Origin: JAAZHD01 sp012510895
GTDB lineage: Bacteria; Bacillota; Clostridia; Caldicoprobacterales; DTU083
NCBI GenBank assembly: GCA_050951465.1
Contig: JBMNJC010000008.1
Location: 1 to 64,000, forward strand
Direction: 5' to 3'
DNA: 64,000 bases
Shown: positions 47,487 to 58,235 of the stretch, piece by piece
Position numbering within the stretch: the stretch's first letter is position 1
Layout: every line of letters starts with the position of its first letter
Translations under genes and position numbers: made by a program
The notes under the pieces: model-generated
Told to the model about the DNA's origin: nothing
The model's database searches: none
Seen by the model: the letters and a program-made list of their open reading frames with translations, nothing else

Positions 47487-47711
47487 TGATTTTATAAGAA
47501 ATTACATAATTTGTGCAGGAATACATTTTCATGTTGCACATCAGGATAATTGTGTTTAGAAGTCAACAGTGCCCCTATATTTACACCTCTGCATACAAAA
47601 TGTCAGGAAAAAGAATTAGTTTTCAGGTGTTTCATAGGGGCAACTGTTATGAAATAAAATTTATAAAATAATATGATATTATATAAGGACGATTAAAATA
47701 AACAAGTAAAT

Positions 47712-49526
47712 TTAGTTATCCGATGCTGCCTTTGCCAGAACCTTGTTCATATGCGTATGAATAATTTCGGTGCGTATTCGCAGATCAGTTTTCGGATCTG
47801 CATCAATAGGAAGAACCGGCTGTCCGACATGAACAATCATAGTAGGCTTCTTACGATAAAGCTTTGAAATACCTTTTGGCTGCCTAAAAGCTATAGATAT
47901 GGGGATAATAGGCACACGGGCTTGTGAAGCCAGATAAAACGCTCCCTTTTTAAAATCGCGCAGATTTGTATCATATGGTTTAAGTTCTCCTTCTGGGAAA
48001 AAGTGCACAATCCTTCCTTTTAAAAGGAGATATTCCATCTCCGAAAAAAATTGTTTAAGTTCGGTCATATTTCCCGGTATGGCAACTCCTCCAAGCAACT
48101 TAACAATATTTCCCAGCCAGAATGTCTCAGTATTTTTCTTTAGTGTTGGGAACACCAATCTGCGCGGGAATAAAGCAAGCCCTACAAGAGCACTGTCAAG
48201 CAGGTGAACATGATTGCATACTGTTATTGCACCTTCAAGGTTGCGTAATCGTCTCTCGCCAACTACCCTTACTCCTAATACTACACGAGTCCATAAAAAG
48301 ATAAGGGGAATTGCAATGAGATAATAAAACATGGATGAAAAAAATCGATAAGTGGCTCTCCAAATATAGGATTGCGAGTGCTTTTCTTCACATCCTGCCA
48401 GTTTGTATACCTTTTCCATCTTTCTGATACTATTCTCGAGCGAGTATTTTTTAGCATACTGAGCATACATGTTCCCAACCTCGATTAATCCTTGTGGATT
48501 TTCAATCCAGGCATCAATTCTTTCAGCCAAATGTGAAGCATCGCCTGACCTAAACAGGTTCATTGCACCCAGTGCAAATTGTTTTGTTGCACTGCGTTTG
48601 CTGTCAGAGATAACCGGAACCAACCCGCATGAAAATGCCTCGATGCAGGATATTCCTTCTATTTCGATATCCGAAGAGTGCACATATAAATCGCAGCTGC
48701 GTATGAGTTCAATCAGTTCCTCCTTGCTATAATAACCAAAAATCGGTGGATTCGTAAGTTTTCCACCCATTCGACGCAGTCGACGTTCTTTTGGACCTTG
48801 ACCTGCAAAATAGAGTTGAATGCGTTTTTCATAACGGGATTTTAATACTGCTTTAATCAGAACATCCTGCCTTTTCTCCGGGGATAATCTTCCAATCATC
48901 AGTATTTTAAACATACTATTTGTATCTTTATGTCTGTCCGTGCCTGGATGAAAATCCGGATCCACTCCATTCGATATAACATGGAGACTTGCACGATAAC
49001 CATGACAGCGAAGCTGAGCAGCAATAAATTTTGATGGACAGTGTATATGTGAAAAACGTCGGTAAAAAAACAGATATAACAGATGATAAACCAGATGGGC
49101 TAAAAATGTAAATTTGCCAAGTCCAATATTATAAGTTATGTTTTCCGGTTGAATATGAAAAGCAGCGATGCATGGGACACCCAGCTTTCTTGCTGTCTTT
49201 TCTGCCCGTGAACCAAGAGGCCAGGGTTGGTATATATGCACTATATCCGCCCCTTCTATAGCTTTTTTCAGTACAGCCTTATCCGGTTTAGCAAATAAAG
49301 TATTCTGCCTATGGGCTATCTTGCTGATAATCGGTATAATAAGCTCCGGAACATAAAACAACTCATAACCATGTTCAGAGTCTATACCACTCTTATCAGG
49401 ATGACCGCAGGCGACGATGCGAACAGTATGCCCCCGCTCAGCCAGCGATTTTGCAAAGCGCATGGCTGAAATGGTTGTACCGTTGTTGTTAATACCGAAG
49501 GTATCATTGACAATGGTTATAATCAT
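47712..49526 (-). CDS. Fusion: GT4 glycosyltransferase plus PlsC-type acyltransferase
   Basis: 604 residues from the ATG at 49526 (MIITIVND), about 7 bases after AAGGAG. Residues 1-375 are a GT-B glycosyltransferase of family 4: GINNNGTTISAMRFAKSL, MIGRLSPEKRQDVLIKA and the sugar-nucleotide site DIEIEGISCIEAFSCGLVPV. After a hydrophobic segment (residues about 390-415) comes an AGPAT domain with the acyltransferase motifs CNHVHLLDSALVG (H-x4-D) and HFFPEGELKPYD (PEG). One membrane-bound protein could thus glycosylate and acylate a lipid, e.g. in glycolipid synthesis. The substrates are unknown. Both active sites look intact. Confidence 0.87.
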   Translation of the reverse strand: MIITIVNDTFGINNNGTTISAMRFAKSLAERGHTVRIVACGHPDKSGIDSEHGYELFYVPELIIPIISKIAHRQNTLFAKPDKAVLKKAIEGADIVHIYQPWPLGSRAEKTARKLGVPCIAAFHIQPENITYNIGLGKFTFLAHLVYHLLYLFFYRRFSHIHCPSKFIAAQLRCHGYRASLHVISNGVDPDFHPGTDRHKDTNSMFKILMIGRLSPEKRQDVLIKAVLKSRYEKRIQLYFAGQGPKERRLRRMGGKLTNPPIFGYYSKEELIELIRSCDLYVHSSDIEIEGISCIEAFSCGLVPVISDSKRSATKQFALGAMNLFRSGDASHLAERIDAWIENPQGLIEVGNMYAQYAKKYSLENSIRKMEKVYKLAGCEEKHSQSYIWRATYRFFSSMFYYLIAIPLIFLWTRVVLGVRVVGERRLRNLEGAITVCNHVHLLDSALVGLALFPRRLVFPTLKKNTETFWLGNIVKLLGGVAIPGNMTELKQFFSEMEYLLLKGRIVHFFPEGELKPYDTNLRDFKKGAFYLASQARVPIIPISIAFRQPKGISKLYRKKPTMIVHVGQPVLPIDADPKTDLRIRTEIIHTHMNKVLAKAASDN

Positions 49527-49728
49527 TGCCTTCATCTCCTTATCTAATATTATTCTAAATTAATATTTATACCTCCTTGTCATTATAGAATATTCTCGAA
49601 AACTCCTAAGACTTTCGAGGCTTATGTTATGAGGCAGAAGCATTCGCTCATACCTCCAACATTCATCAGTTATTTGCAAAATATTTTCCAGAAATATATT
49701 CCATAATGTGGTATATATGGAATGACTA

Positions 49729-51386
49729 TACCTTGACTTTTTCAGAAAGCCCCCAAAATCGAAGTGGATGGTATTAATTACCAAATACTTAGATGTGGAG
49801 GCTTTTCTATGTTACGTAACTGGGTGACCCATGAGGAGTATCAGAAGCGGTTTATTGAGGAGTTGGCTTTACTTCCAGAGACGGAAAAGAGCAGGGTGGT
49901 CTCAATGGATAAGCCTCTCTCCAAGCTCTACCTTCTCAACCTTGATAACCTGCTCACCGTAATCAAGCCTTTGTATTCCAATACCGGCAGTCCCGTCAAG
50001 AACCAACAAGGTATCATTCGATCACTCATACTAACGCTTGATTGCAATGAACATTCTATCACAAAATGGGCTAACAAGGTAGCAGCAGATCATCTTCTTT
50101 GTATAGCATGTGGGTTTGAAGCGGGACAAGCCCCATCCCATTCCTCATACTACGACTTTATCAAACGCATTTGGTTAGCTTCCCATGAGCAACACGTTAA
50201 GAGAAAGCTGAGACCAAAATCATTCACAGCCAAACCACGAAACAAGTTAAAAGCTGGGCAAAAGCTACCGCCAAAGCATTCTGGTGCTGTTAAGAAGCTG
50301 GCTGATTTAGCTTATCGGGGAAAACTTCGAGAGGCAAGACCAGAGAAAATCCTTCAAGAATTTCTTGCTCGCTGCAAAGAAGTTTTCTATTGCTGTTGAT
50401 GGCTCATGCTATAACTCCGGAGCCAGCCATACCAGGGTTAAAGTCTGTGGCTGTAAAAGCAAAGGCATCTACTACTGCCAGTGTCCTCGCCGCTACTCGG
50501 ATCCCGATGCCAGATGGGGATGGGACAGTTATCATGAAGAATACTTTTTCGGAGATACATTATTCAGCATAACTGCATCAGACAGTCCTTATGACTTGCC
50601 AGTTTATCTCAGAATTGCTCAGGCAACACGCCATGATAGCATCCTTTCAATTTTCGCACTCAATGAAGTGCGCAAGCTTTATCCTGATATCACCTTCCGT
50701 CACTTCATTGCCGACGGTGCCATGGATAATTACCCTACCTATCAACTGCTGCATCAATGGAACATGATCCCCTATATCCCCTTGGACTCAAGAACAAGAA
50801 TGGATTACAAAAAGCCCCATCCCGGAATATCGTGTTTTGATGACAAGGGACGCCCCATCTGCTTGGGTGGAATCCCTTATGAGCACATTGGATATTCCTA
50901 CCCCAAAGGTATCAAGTACCGCTGCTGGTTTGATTGCAAAGGAATCGATAAACCCTGCAAGTGCTCCGACAGCAACTATGGCAGGACCATCTATATCAAG
51001 CCGGATTATGATTTCCGCCTGTTTCCACCTGTTCCTCGGAACTCAGAATCATTTAAAAAGAAATTCAAAACAAGGACTTCTGTTGAGCGCTCCAACAAGC
51101 GCATTCTTGTTGACTACAATGTTGAAGCCGGTAGATGCAGGAGCTCTAAACAAAGGTTTACCAGGGCTGTACTTGCTGCTGTTAATATCCACCTGGATGC
51201 TTGGATTAAACACACTAAATTCTCTGTTATTCCTTTGCTCTATAACAGTGTAGCTGTGTAAGCAATTCTGCCGGAGTATAAAATCTACGACCCTTAAAAA
51301 CCGGACCTATCCATAGGTTAGCTTTGCTGCGCTCTTTTCTGGCTGCTTCGGACAATTCTCATAAGTTGTCAAGGTACAATGCCTTT
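49729..51386 (+). mobile_element. Insertion sequence with DDE transposase, ends approximate
   Basis: A transposase gene in two frames flanked by short inverted repeats: TATACCTTGAC near 49729 and, on the right, GTCAAGGTAC near 51366 (reverse complement GTACCTTGAC). A second candidate right end, AAAGGTCAAG near 51650, cannot be excluded. The right part (51262-51386) carries no gene. Confidence 0.5.
49809..51261 (+). pseudogene. DDE transposase split by a frameshift
   Basis: First part from an ATG at 49809 (MLRNWVTHEEYQKRF; GGAGG 7 bases upstream) to about 50385, second part from about 50365 to 51261. The DDE residues sit in the second frame: FSIAVDGSCYNSGASHTR, FIADGAMDNYPTY and TRTSVERSNKRILVDY. 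Cysteine-rich stretches (VCGCKSKGIYYCQCP and GIDKPCKCSDSNYGR) may bind zinc. The exact IS family is not recognised. The frame break at about 50380 lacks an obvious slippery heptamer, and frame errors are common in this window, so I favour a defect over programmed frameshifting. Confidence 0.75.
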
Positions 51387-51707
51387 CTTTTGCCCTCCTA
51401 ATCACTCGGGAATGCTACCTGGTAGTAAAAATTTTATATTTTCCCTATTTTCCAGTTAGTTTTCGAGTACCTTCTTATAGTCCTTTCAACTTATTTTATA
51501 GAACACACAAAAGAAAATTGTCAAAGTTGTAACAATTATACTGGGAATGATAACAACGATAATATAGATAAGTTGAGATGACAAATCCCTTCTTCTTACA
51601 ATTTTTTATTTATATGTACATTTTTAGTATACAAAATGACCCAAAAAAGGTCAAGAAAAGGCTTGATATATTTTTCACATAATTATCATGGCTGAATTAC
51701 AATTCGT
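51387..51707. other. Intergenic stretch without recognisable gene
   Basis: Gap between the IS and the LysR gene end. It is AT-rich and holds a small inverted repeat AATTGT/ACAATT near 51517-51538 and a possible alternative IS end near 51650. No frame with ribosome site and coding character was seen. Confidence 0.5.
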
Positions 51708-52629
51708 TTAATAGTGAAGTTCGCCGACATTAATACCTTGAAGAATATCTACATATTTATAACTATTCACTATCTCTATAAGAGTTTCCATTTCCTGCGT
51801 TATTATCTTATTTTTATGGTATACAATACTGAAAAATCTATCCCAGTTATGGTCCGAATTCAAAAAAACATGAATTTTCCCGCTTTTTATTTCCTCTTCT
51901 ACCAGACGAACAGAGATTACTGCCAAACATTCATTATCTATAGCAGCATTCTTAATTACGTCAGAACTATTAGCTTCGAAGGCAATATTAAGTGTTACAC
52001 CCTTCTCTGACATGTATCTTTCAAAGAGTTCTCTTGTTCCGCTGCCTTCTTCCCTCATGGCAAAGCTCTCATTTTCCAGTTCCTTCAGTGTAACAACTTG
52101 TTTACCTGCAAAAACATGTCTTGGACTGCAAATAAGCACCAGAAAATCATTTACTTTTGGAATGGAAACCAAATCGGAGCTTTTTACCATTCCCTCTATA
52201 ATACCGATATCCAGTTCGGATTTTAATAGTTTTTCTTCCACATTCTTTGTATTATTAACATATGAATAAATATCTATGTGAGGATTTAATTTTTTAAACT
52301 CTCTTAATACTTCGCCCAGTATGCAGTTGCCAACCGTGTTCGTTGCACCAATTCTGATTCTTTCTATATAATTATCCTGCAGCATCTTTTCTTCCATATC
52401 GTCAAACTGCTTTACTACACTTCTTGCATAGGAAAGAAGCTTCTTCCCTTTCGGCGTTATATATAATTTTTTTGGAAAGCCTGTCAAACAGAAGTCCTCC
52501 ATAGTATTCTTCAAGATCTCTGATTGCTTGGCTCACTGTAGGCTGTGAAATAAATAATCTTTTAGCAGCAGAGCTCATTTTGCCGCTGTCTGCAACTTCA
52601 ATAAATATTTTCAGATGTCTGATGGTCAT
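51708..52629 (-). CDS. LysR-family transcriptional regulator, one frameshift
   Basis: From the ATG at 52629 (MTIRHLKIFIEVADSG; GAAGGTGA upstream). The winged helix-turn-helix is AAKRLFISQPTVSQAIRDLE. The frame breaks near 52470 in a run of seven A after DRLSKK; dropping one A gives LYITPKGKKLLSYARSV, the normal LysR continuation. The effector domain follows (RIRIGATNTVGNCIL, ELDIGIIEGMV, EGSGTRELFERYM), with similarity in style to sulfur- or nitrogen-responsive members. Corrected length about 306. Divergent from the CoA-disulfide-reductase gene, which it probably controls. Confidence 0.88.
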
Positions 52630-52655
52630 ATTTTCACCTTCAATCAAACAAATTA

Positions 52656-52670
52656 ATAGGTTTTACCTAT
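52656..52670. promoter_or_regulatory. LysR-type box between the LysR gene and the oxidoreductase gene
   Basis: Palindrome ATAGGTTTTACCTAT, which contains the LysR consensus T-N11-A (TAGG-TTTTA-CCTA) with dyad symmetry. It lies 26 bases upstream of the LysR start and 100 bases upstream of the divergent oxidoreductase start, the usual position for autoregulation plus activation. Confidence 0.6.
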
Positions 52671-52769
52671 CATTTTGATTAGATAATATCATTTTATTAT
52701 TAACCAGACAAGTGATATATTTAAATAGAAATGGTAGTTAAGTTTAAGTAATAAAGAAGGTGTAAATTT

Positions 52770-54394
52770 ATGAAAGTGATTATAATCGGAGGTGTGGCTG
52801 CCAGTACTAAGGTCGCTGCAAAACTTAAGCGTGAAAACTATGATTATGATGTGACCATATTAACAAAAAGCAAATACATTTCTTACGCTGGCTGTGGTCT
52901 GCCTTATTACATCGGTAAGGTAATTCAACAACGCGACCAGTTGATTGTAAATACTCCAGGAAGTTTTTCCAAACTAACCGGTGTTACAGTAATGACTGAA
53001 ACAGAGGTAACAAAAGTAAATCCTGATGATAAAACCGTTCATGCACGAAACCTGAAAACCAATGAAACACTCAGCCTTAGCTATGATAAACTGGTTATAG
53101 CATCTGGCGCAGAAGCCGTAAGGCCTCCTGTTGACGGAATAAACCTGAAAAATGTTTTTTCGCTGAGAACTCCCGATGATGCTGAAGCATTATGCAGAGT
53201 TGTTGAAGCCGGCGATATCAAGCGTGTTGTTATAGTCGGCGGCGGATACATAGGGCTGGAAATTGCAGAAAACTTATCATCTTCAGGAATCAGGACAATC
53301 ATAATTTATATGGCAAAGCATATTCTTCCTGGTTTTGACGAGGAATTTGCTGAATATATAGAAAACTATTTAGCAGATCAAGGCATCATGACTTTTACCG
53401 ATACTAAGCTTGAAGCCATAATTGGTGAAGAAAAAGTGGAAAAAGTACAAGCAAACAAACGCGCTTTCAAAGCAGATGCAGTTATACTTTGTACAGGAAT
53501 CAGGGCCAATACTGATTTTATTGTAGACTCAGGCATTGAGCTTATGCCCGATAATACTGTAAAAGTAAATGAATATCTGCAAACTAATTTTAAAGATATC
53601 TTTGCCGTAGGCGACTGTGCAACTGTAAAGAACAGGATAACAAATGAACATACTTGGTCTCCAATGGGTTCTACAGCCAATATTGCAGGGCGAATTGCCG
53701 CTCAAAATATTGCAGGAAAAAAACAGCGTATCCGGGAGTTCTGAGAACTTCTGTCGCCAGACTGCCTAACATAAATGTCGGAAGAACAGGGTTAACGGAA
53801 AAAGCCGCAAAAAAGGCCGGATATGATGCAGTAAGTGTTACAGCTGTCGTGGATGACAAGGCTCACTACTATCCTGATGCTTCAAATTATATAGTTAAAA
53901 TGACAGCTGACAGGAAAAGCAGATATTTATTAGGCTTGCAGGTAATTGGGAAAGGCGCAGTAGATAAGATGGTTGATATTGCGGCTACTGCCATTAGTTT
54001 GGGAGCAACCCTCCATGATATTGTTAATATAGATTTGGCTTATGCTCCTCCTTTCTCAACAGCAATCCATCCTTTCCTGCATACAGTAAATATATTGTTA
54101 AATAAATTCGACGGTGTGTTTAAAACTATGACGCCTGAAGATTACTTGAAAGGAGAAGCCAGGGATTATAAAGTAATTGATGTCTCTAAAAACCCAAGCA
54201 TTGATGGTGCTCATTATGTAAATCTTGAAGAAGTTAACGGAGAACTTTCTGAATATGCAAAGAATGAAAAACTTCTTTTAGTCTGCACTAAAGGCAAAAG
54301 AGCTTATATGCTTCAAAAACGCTTGAAGCATTTTGGATATACTGATACGTTGGTTCTCGAAGGCGGTACTACATTTAATGAAGTAAGAATATAA
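52770..54394 (+). CDS. CoA-disulfide-reductase-like flavoprotein with C-terminal rhodanese domain, one frameshift
   Basis: FAD part: MKVIIIGGVAASTKVAAKL, the redox Cys in SYAGCGLPYYIGK, NAD site VVIVGGGYIGLEIAENL and FAD site DIFAVGDCATV. The frame breaks near 53725 in a run of seven A; one missing A restores TAYPGVLRTSVARLPNINV and the dimerisation domain. Residues from about 455 form a rhodanese-like domain with the active Cys in LLVCTKGKRAYMLQ. Such fusions reduce CoA disulfides, persulfides or polysulfides with NAD(P)H. Corrected length about 541. The siroheme protein follows by 28 bases, pointing to sulfur metabolism. Confidence 0.87.
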
Positions 54395-54422
54395 TAAAAT
54401 TTTATTTTCTGGGGGTAATAAT

Positions 54423-55375
54423 ATGGCAAGTTTGACTGTCAGCCCTGCTGACGAAAAAAGGTAAAAGCTTTAGGTTTTCTTAGAAACAAAGGTACTGATA
54501 ATTTTTCAGGCAGAATTATTACAGTAAATGGTAAAATAACAGCTGCTCAAAATAAATGCATCTCAGATGCTGCCGAGCTTTTTGGAAACGGCGTGATTAC
54601 CTTTACATCAAGACTAACAGTAGAAGTTCAAGGAATACCTTATGATAAAATTGAGGATTTTAGATCATATATTGCCAAAGCAGGCCTTGAAACCGGCGGT
54701 ACCGGCGCAAAAGTACGTCCTGTAGTTTCCTGCAAGGGTACGACCTGTCAATACGGACTAATTGATACCTTTGCTTTATCAGAGAAAATTCATAATAAAT
54801 TCTATAAAGGCTACACCGATGTAAAGCTTCCTCACAAATTTAAAATAGGTGTTGGAGGATGTCCAAACAACTGTATTAAGCCGGATCTTAATGATCTGGG
54901 TATAGTCGGACAAAGGATACCTAATTATGATGAAGATTTATGTATGGGATGTAAAAAATGCCAGATAGAACAAGTTTGTCCAATGAATGCAGCTAAAATT
55001 ATTGACGATATACTTAGCATTAATTATGAAGCTTGCAATAATTGCGGACGCTGTATAGGAAAATGCCCATTTGATGCTATTGAGGACAGCGTGACAGGCT
55101 ATAAAGTGTATATTGGCGGCAGATGGGGAAAACGTGTTGCCAGAGGAAAGCCTCTCAGCAAAATTTTTACCAGCATTGACGAGACTTTGGATGTAATTGA
55201 AAAGGCTATCCTTTTATACAGGGAACAGGGAAAAACCGGAGAACGCTTCGGTCAGACCATTGACAGGCTTGGTTTTGAAAATGTTGAAAACCAGTTATTA
55301 TCAAATGATCTGCTGGAAAGAAAAGCAGACATTCTGGAAGCAGAACTTCACATGACAAGCGGAGCAACTTGTTAG
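54423..55375 (+). CDS. Nitrite/sulfite reductase-type siroheme 4Fe-4S protein with ferredoxin domain (AsrC-like), one frameshift
   Basis: From the ATG at 54423 (MASLTVSPADEKK), with one missing A near 54462 restoring VKALGFLRNKGTDNFSGRII, to 55375; about 317 residues. The siroheme/4Fe-4S ligands are SCKGTTCQYGL and GVGGCPNNCIKPD. Two 4Fe-4S ferredoxin motifs are inserted after them: LCMGCKKCQIEQVCP and CNNCGRCIGKCPFD. This matches the anaerobic sulfite reductase C subunit layout, but no asrA or asrB is adjacent. It may get electrons from the upstream flavoprotein; sulfite, nitrite or another substrate is possible. Confidence 0.83.
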
Positions 55376-55418
55376 AAACTGACTGTTAAATACTGTTAAA
55401 ATTGATAAACAGGCAAAT

Positions 55419-55468
55419 AAAAAGCTTTCATGACTCAAAATTATACATATATGAGATGAAAGCTTTTT
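55419..55468. terminator. Bidirectional terminator between siroheme gene and DUF262 gene
   Basis: Arms AAAAAGCTTTCAT and ATGAAAGCTTTTT with a loop of about 24 bases, giving A/T runs on both sides. It can serve both convergent transcripts. Confidence 0.8.
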
Positions 55469-55515
55469 AATATTACATATTTTTTTCAGATTAAATCCTC
55501 AATTGAGTTTCTAAA

Positions 55516-57345
55516 TTATGCGATGTCTTCATATTCATTATCTTCGCCAATATATATTCCCTCTTCCTGTTGTACTGTATCCCTTGGAATAGGCTTATTC
55601 ATGACTCTTTCTATTCTCTGTAATAATTTCTCCTTCCGATCACTAAAAAATTTTTCAAAATCATCAGCATATAAATATTCAGGCGCGAGAACGTGAGACT
55701 TTAAAATCTCATTAAATTCTTCATCGTCTACTCCGGCATGTTTTTGTATTCTCTTCAAATATTTGCTTGGAGCATCTCCGCTGACTATGCGGTTTGTTCG
55801 GCTTGACAGGGGTGTCTTATTGATTATGCTGTTATAGTCCCCTTTTTTGATATTATTCTTCTCACACCATGATACAGGAAAAATATGATGAATATCTATA
55901 GACTCTGAAAAATAGGTACTAAGATCAATCTTCGTGGCTGACAGCCAGTCTCTCGTATCATCAGCCATAAGCAAAGCATAAATCCCTTTATATGCGGCGC
56001 TGTTCCTGGTTCTTAGAGTATGCAAACGTGAAGGAGAAAAACTGGCATCATACACAGTTTTAGGTTCAGGACCGTTGTTCGTAATCCATTCCACTACCTG
56101 AGGAAGGTCCAAGGCATAACGGGTTTCATTTGCAGATCCGTAAAGCTCTCCAAAAACACCGCACCAGAACCACTGCATAAGTTTCTTTTTGTATCCTAAG
56201 TTATCAATATTTTCACCAATAGCAGCCAGAATTGCAGACATTGGTATCAACTGCGCAGGATAAGGCAGATCCCTGGCTGTGTATATATGGTTTTCAAAAA
56301 GCAGTTTTGCAGCTTTAATTAACCCCTGCACTATCATATCCCTGTTGTTTTTATAATCTTCCAGTGTTAAATCAAGCATATCTTTTCTTTTACAACTTAC
56401 AGCAGGCAGTTTTTCTTCCGAAATGTTCTGTTTTGCCTGCTTGTCTCTTTTGTTATAAGAGGCCAGCAATGTAATTGCTTGAATTAAATCAGTGTTGCTT
56501 ACCTTTGTTAGCACGTTATATTCTGATATTTTTTCTTTAATTTCCTGCCAGTCTTTTTTTAAATCGAAATTATCAGCAGCAAAAGATGCAGTTAATAATT
56601 CAAAGACATTTAAAGAAACTCCGCCTGTATTTACCTTCTCAAAGACCTGACAAACTGCTTCTTTAGGATTTTCTTTCTTCATTATAATTACAGGAAGCAT
56701 ATACTGTTTAAAACTACTAATTATCTTTTCTTCAAACTTATCCCAGAATATGGATTTTTCTGAATCATACTGCCAGTATTTATTGAATTCGCGTCTCCAT
56801 TTAGTGTGATTATCAATCATGGAAACCGGATACATCAGGTTCTTATATTCATACTCTTCCTCAGATAAATCAAGAACAATTCGACGGCCAAAGTCTTCGG
56901 TAATCTGTTTATGTTCATTAACTGAAATTATTGCCTCTTCAAGATCATAGCCGTCATCCATAGCTTTAATCATATCAATGTAATACCAGCGTTTTATTTC
57001 ATAGTTTTTTTCATTTCTGGTAGTAACAATTTCATCACTTATGATAGCCTGATAAAGAGACGTTATACGCTGCTGACCATCAAGAATAAGTAACTCAGGT
57101 TTTACATCGACATTAAGTTTAACTCCTTCAATAGGTTTAGTTTTAAACTTTATGTTTTCATTTCCTGTTTCAAGAAGCATTATGGCACCAATTGGAAAAG
57201 ATTTTGCAACGCTTGCTATAATACCTTTAATTCGATTATCATCCCAGACCCATCCTCTTTGGAAATCAGGCAGCTGTATTTTTCCTGTGTGAACATCTTT
57301 CAATATTTCAAGTAGACCTCTCTTAGTAGAATCAAAAGTTTCCAC
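55516..57345 (-). CDS. DUF262 (ParB-like) plus HNH nuclease protein, GmrSD-like
   Basis: 609 residues. N-terminal DUF262 domain: IQLPDFQRGWVWDDNRI and the hallmark ELLILDGQQRITSLYQAI, used in GmrSD, BrxU and SspE proteins for NTP-driven function. The central part is helical (VFEKVNTGGVSLNVFELL). Near residue 490 an HNH-type segment reads SIDIHHIFPVSWCEKNN with a later SRTNRIVSGDAPSKYL, typical of the DUF1524-like nuclease module. Likely a modification-dependent or otherwise triggered nuclease acting against phage DNA; that is inference. Start is a GTG with AGGTGA upstream. It follows the arginase-fold-like gene by 147 bases. Confidence 0.82.
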   Translation of the reverse strand: METFDSTKRGLLEILKDVHTGKIQLPDFQRGWVWDDNRIKGIIASVAKSFPIGAIMLLETGNENIKFKTKPIEGVKLNVDVKPELLILDGQQRITSLYQAIISDEIVTTRNEKNYEIKRWYYIDMIKAMDDGYDLEEAIISVNEHKQITEDFGRRIVLDLSEEEYEYKNLMYPVSMIDNHTKWRREFNKYWQYDSEKSIFWDKFEEKIISSFKQYMLPVIIMKKENPKEAVCQVFEKVNTGGVSLNVFELLTASFAADNFDLKKDWQEIKEKISEYNVLTKVSNTDLIQAITLLASYNKRDKQAKQNISEEKLPAVSCKRKDMLDLTLEDYKNNRDMIVQGLIKAAKLLFENHIYTARDLPYPAQLIPMSAILAAIGENIDNLGYKKKLMQWFWCGVFGELYGSANETRYALDLPQVVEWITNNGPEPKTVYDASFSPSRLHTLRTRNSAAYKGIYALLMADDTRDWLSATKIDLSTYFSESIDIHHIFPVSWCEKNNIKKGDYNSIINKTPLSSRTNRIVSGDAPSKYLKRIQKHAGVDDEEFNEILKSHVLAPEYLYADDFEKFFSDRKEKLLQRIERVMNKPIPRDTVQQEEGIYIGEDNEYEDIA

Positions 57346-57492
57346 ATTATCACCTGCTCTTCTATTGTAGTTACCCTAATGAAATTCATTACAAGAAACA
57401 CCATTCTGCTTATGTTTCGTTTTGAAAGGTATATCAAATTTAGTATAACAAAATTAAGGTTGTTCGTATAGGCAGAATAAATGTGATACAAT

Positions 57493-58101
57493 TTATGCGG
57501 TCTTACTTGTAACTGCAAAAGCTAATTCCTCAAAATATTTACTCAAGTGCGGCGGACTCCATTCAGGACTTCTGCAAAGAAAAACATAATCATATCTCTC
57601 CCTGAATATTAATTCTAAATCTGTAGTATGTTTGAACGGAAACTCTCCTTCAAGGCTGCAGGTCTGAGAATCAGCCCTTCTGATCCAGATTACTTCTGTA
57701 TTCCTTCTCATCTCTATTACTCTTCTTAACCAATTGCCGCAATTCAACCTGTTTCCGCCTGTATAGAAATTATAATAATCATGATGAAAATCTACGTTTA
57801 CCAGTTTTACTTTTAAGCTACAGGGAATTCTATTTATAATTCTTGCTATATCCTTATGGGTATCAGAGCATATGAATTTTTCTTTATCCACATGCAATAA
57901 TCTGAGAAAACCTTTCATTTTATAGTACTCTTCTATAAGGCCTGCCTCCTTTAACGCGGGATATTTTAAATACCTCTCCTTCCACATTTCCTCAAGCATT
58001 TCCTTTGGTACTTCGTCGTTTCCTTTCGGGAAATATATAGCCCTCTCCTTTGCAGTTACATCTATAAAATAGTCAAAATCAATACTTAATACTCCAACCA
58101 T
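57493..58101 (-). CDS. Unknown protein, possible arginase/deacetylase-fold (UPF0489-like)
   Basis: About 202 residues from the ATG at 58101 (MVGVLSIDFDYFIDV), 7 bases after AGGAGG. I do not firmly recognise it. Two acidic/histidine clusters, VLSIDFDYF and KLVNVDFHHDYYNF, resemble metal ligands of the arginase-like fold (D-x-H-x-D and D-x-D types). Other marked segments are NCGNWLRRVIEMRR and CRSPEWSPPHLSKYFEEL. It lies directly upstream of the DUF262/HNH gene on the same strand. No membrane segment. A partner or accessory of the nuclease is possible; an unrelated metal hydrolase is equally so. Confidence 0.4.
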   Translation of the reverse strand: MVGVLSIDFDYFIDVTAKERAIYFPKGNDEVPKEMLEEMWKERYLKYPALKEAGLIEEYYKMKGFLRLLHVDKEKFICSDTHKDIARIINRIPCSLKVKLVNVDFHHDYYNFYTGGNRLNCGNWLRRVIEMRRNTEVIWIRRADSQTCSLEGEFPFKHTTDLELIFRERYDYVFLCRSPEWSPPHLSKYFEELAFAVTSKTA

Positions 58102-58235
58102 ATCATCGCCTCCTGATAGTAAGGACATACTATGTTGGAATATTCAAATATCATAGTTTTCATAAATTACTATTAAATATCAGAGCTTGTCTCTGTTACA
58201 AAAATGTGCATTATGCATAAGAGAGTTGTACAAGG

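Noticed and set aside
50365..50399. Programmed -1 frameshift in the third IS transposase
   Set aside because: No clear slippery heptamer at the overlap, and single-base indels are frequent in this window.
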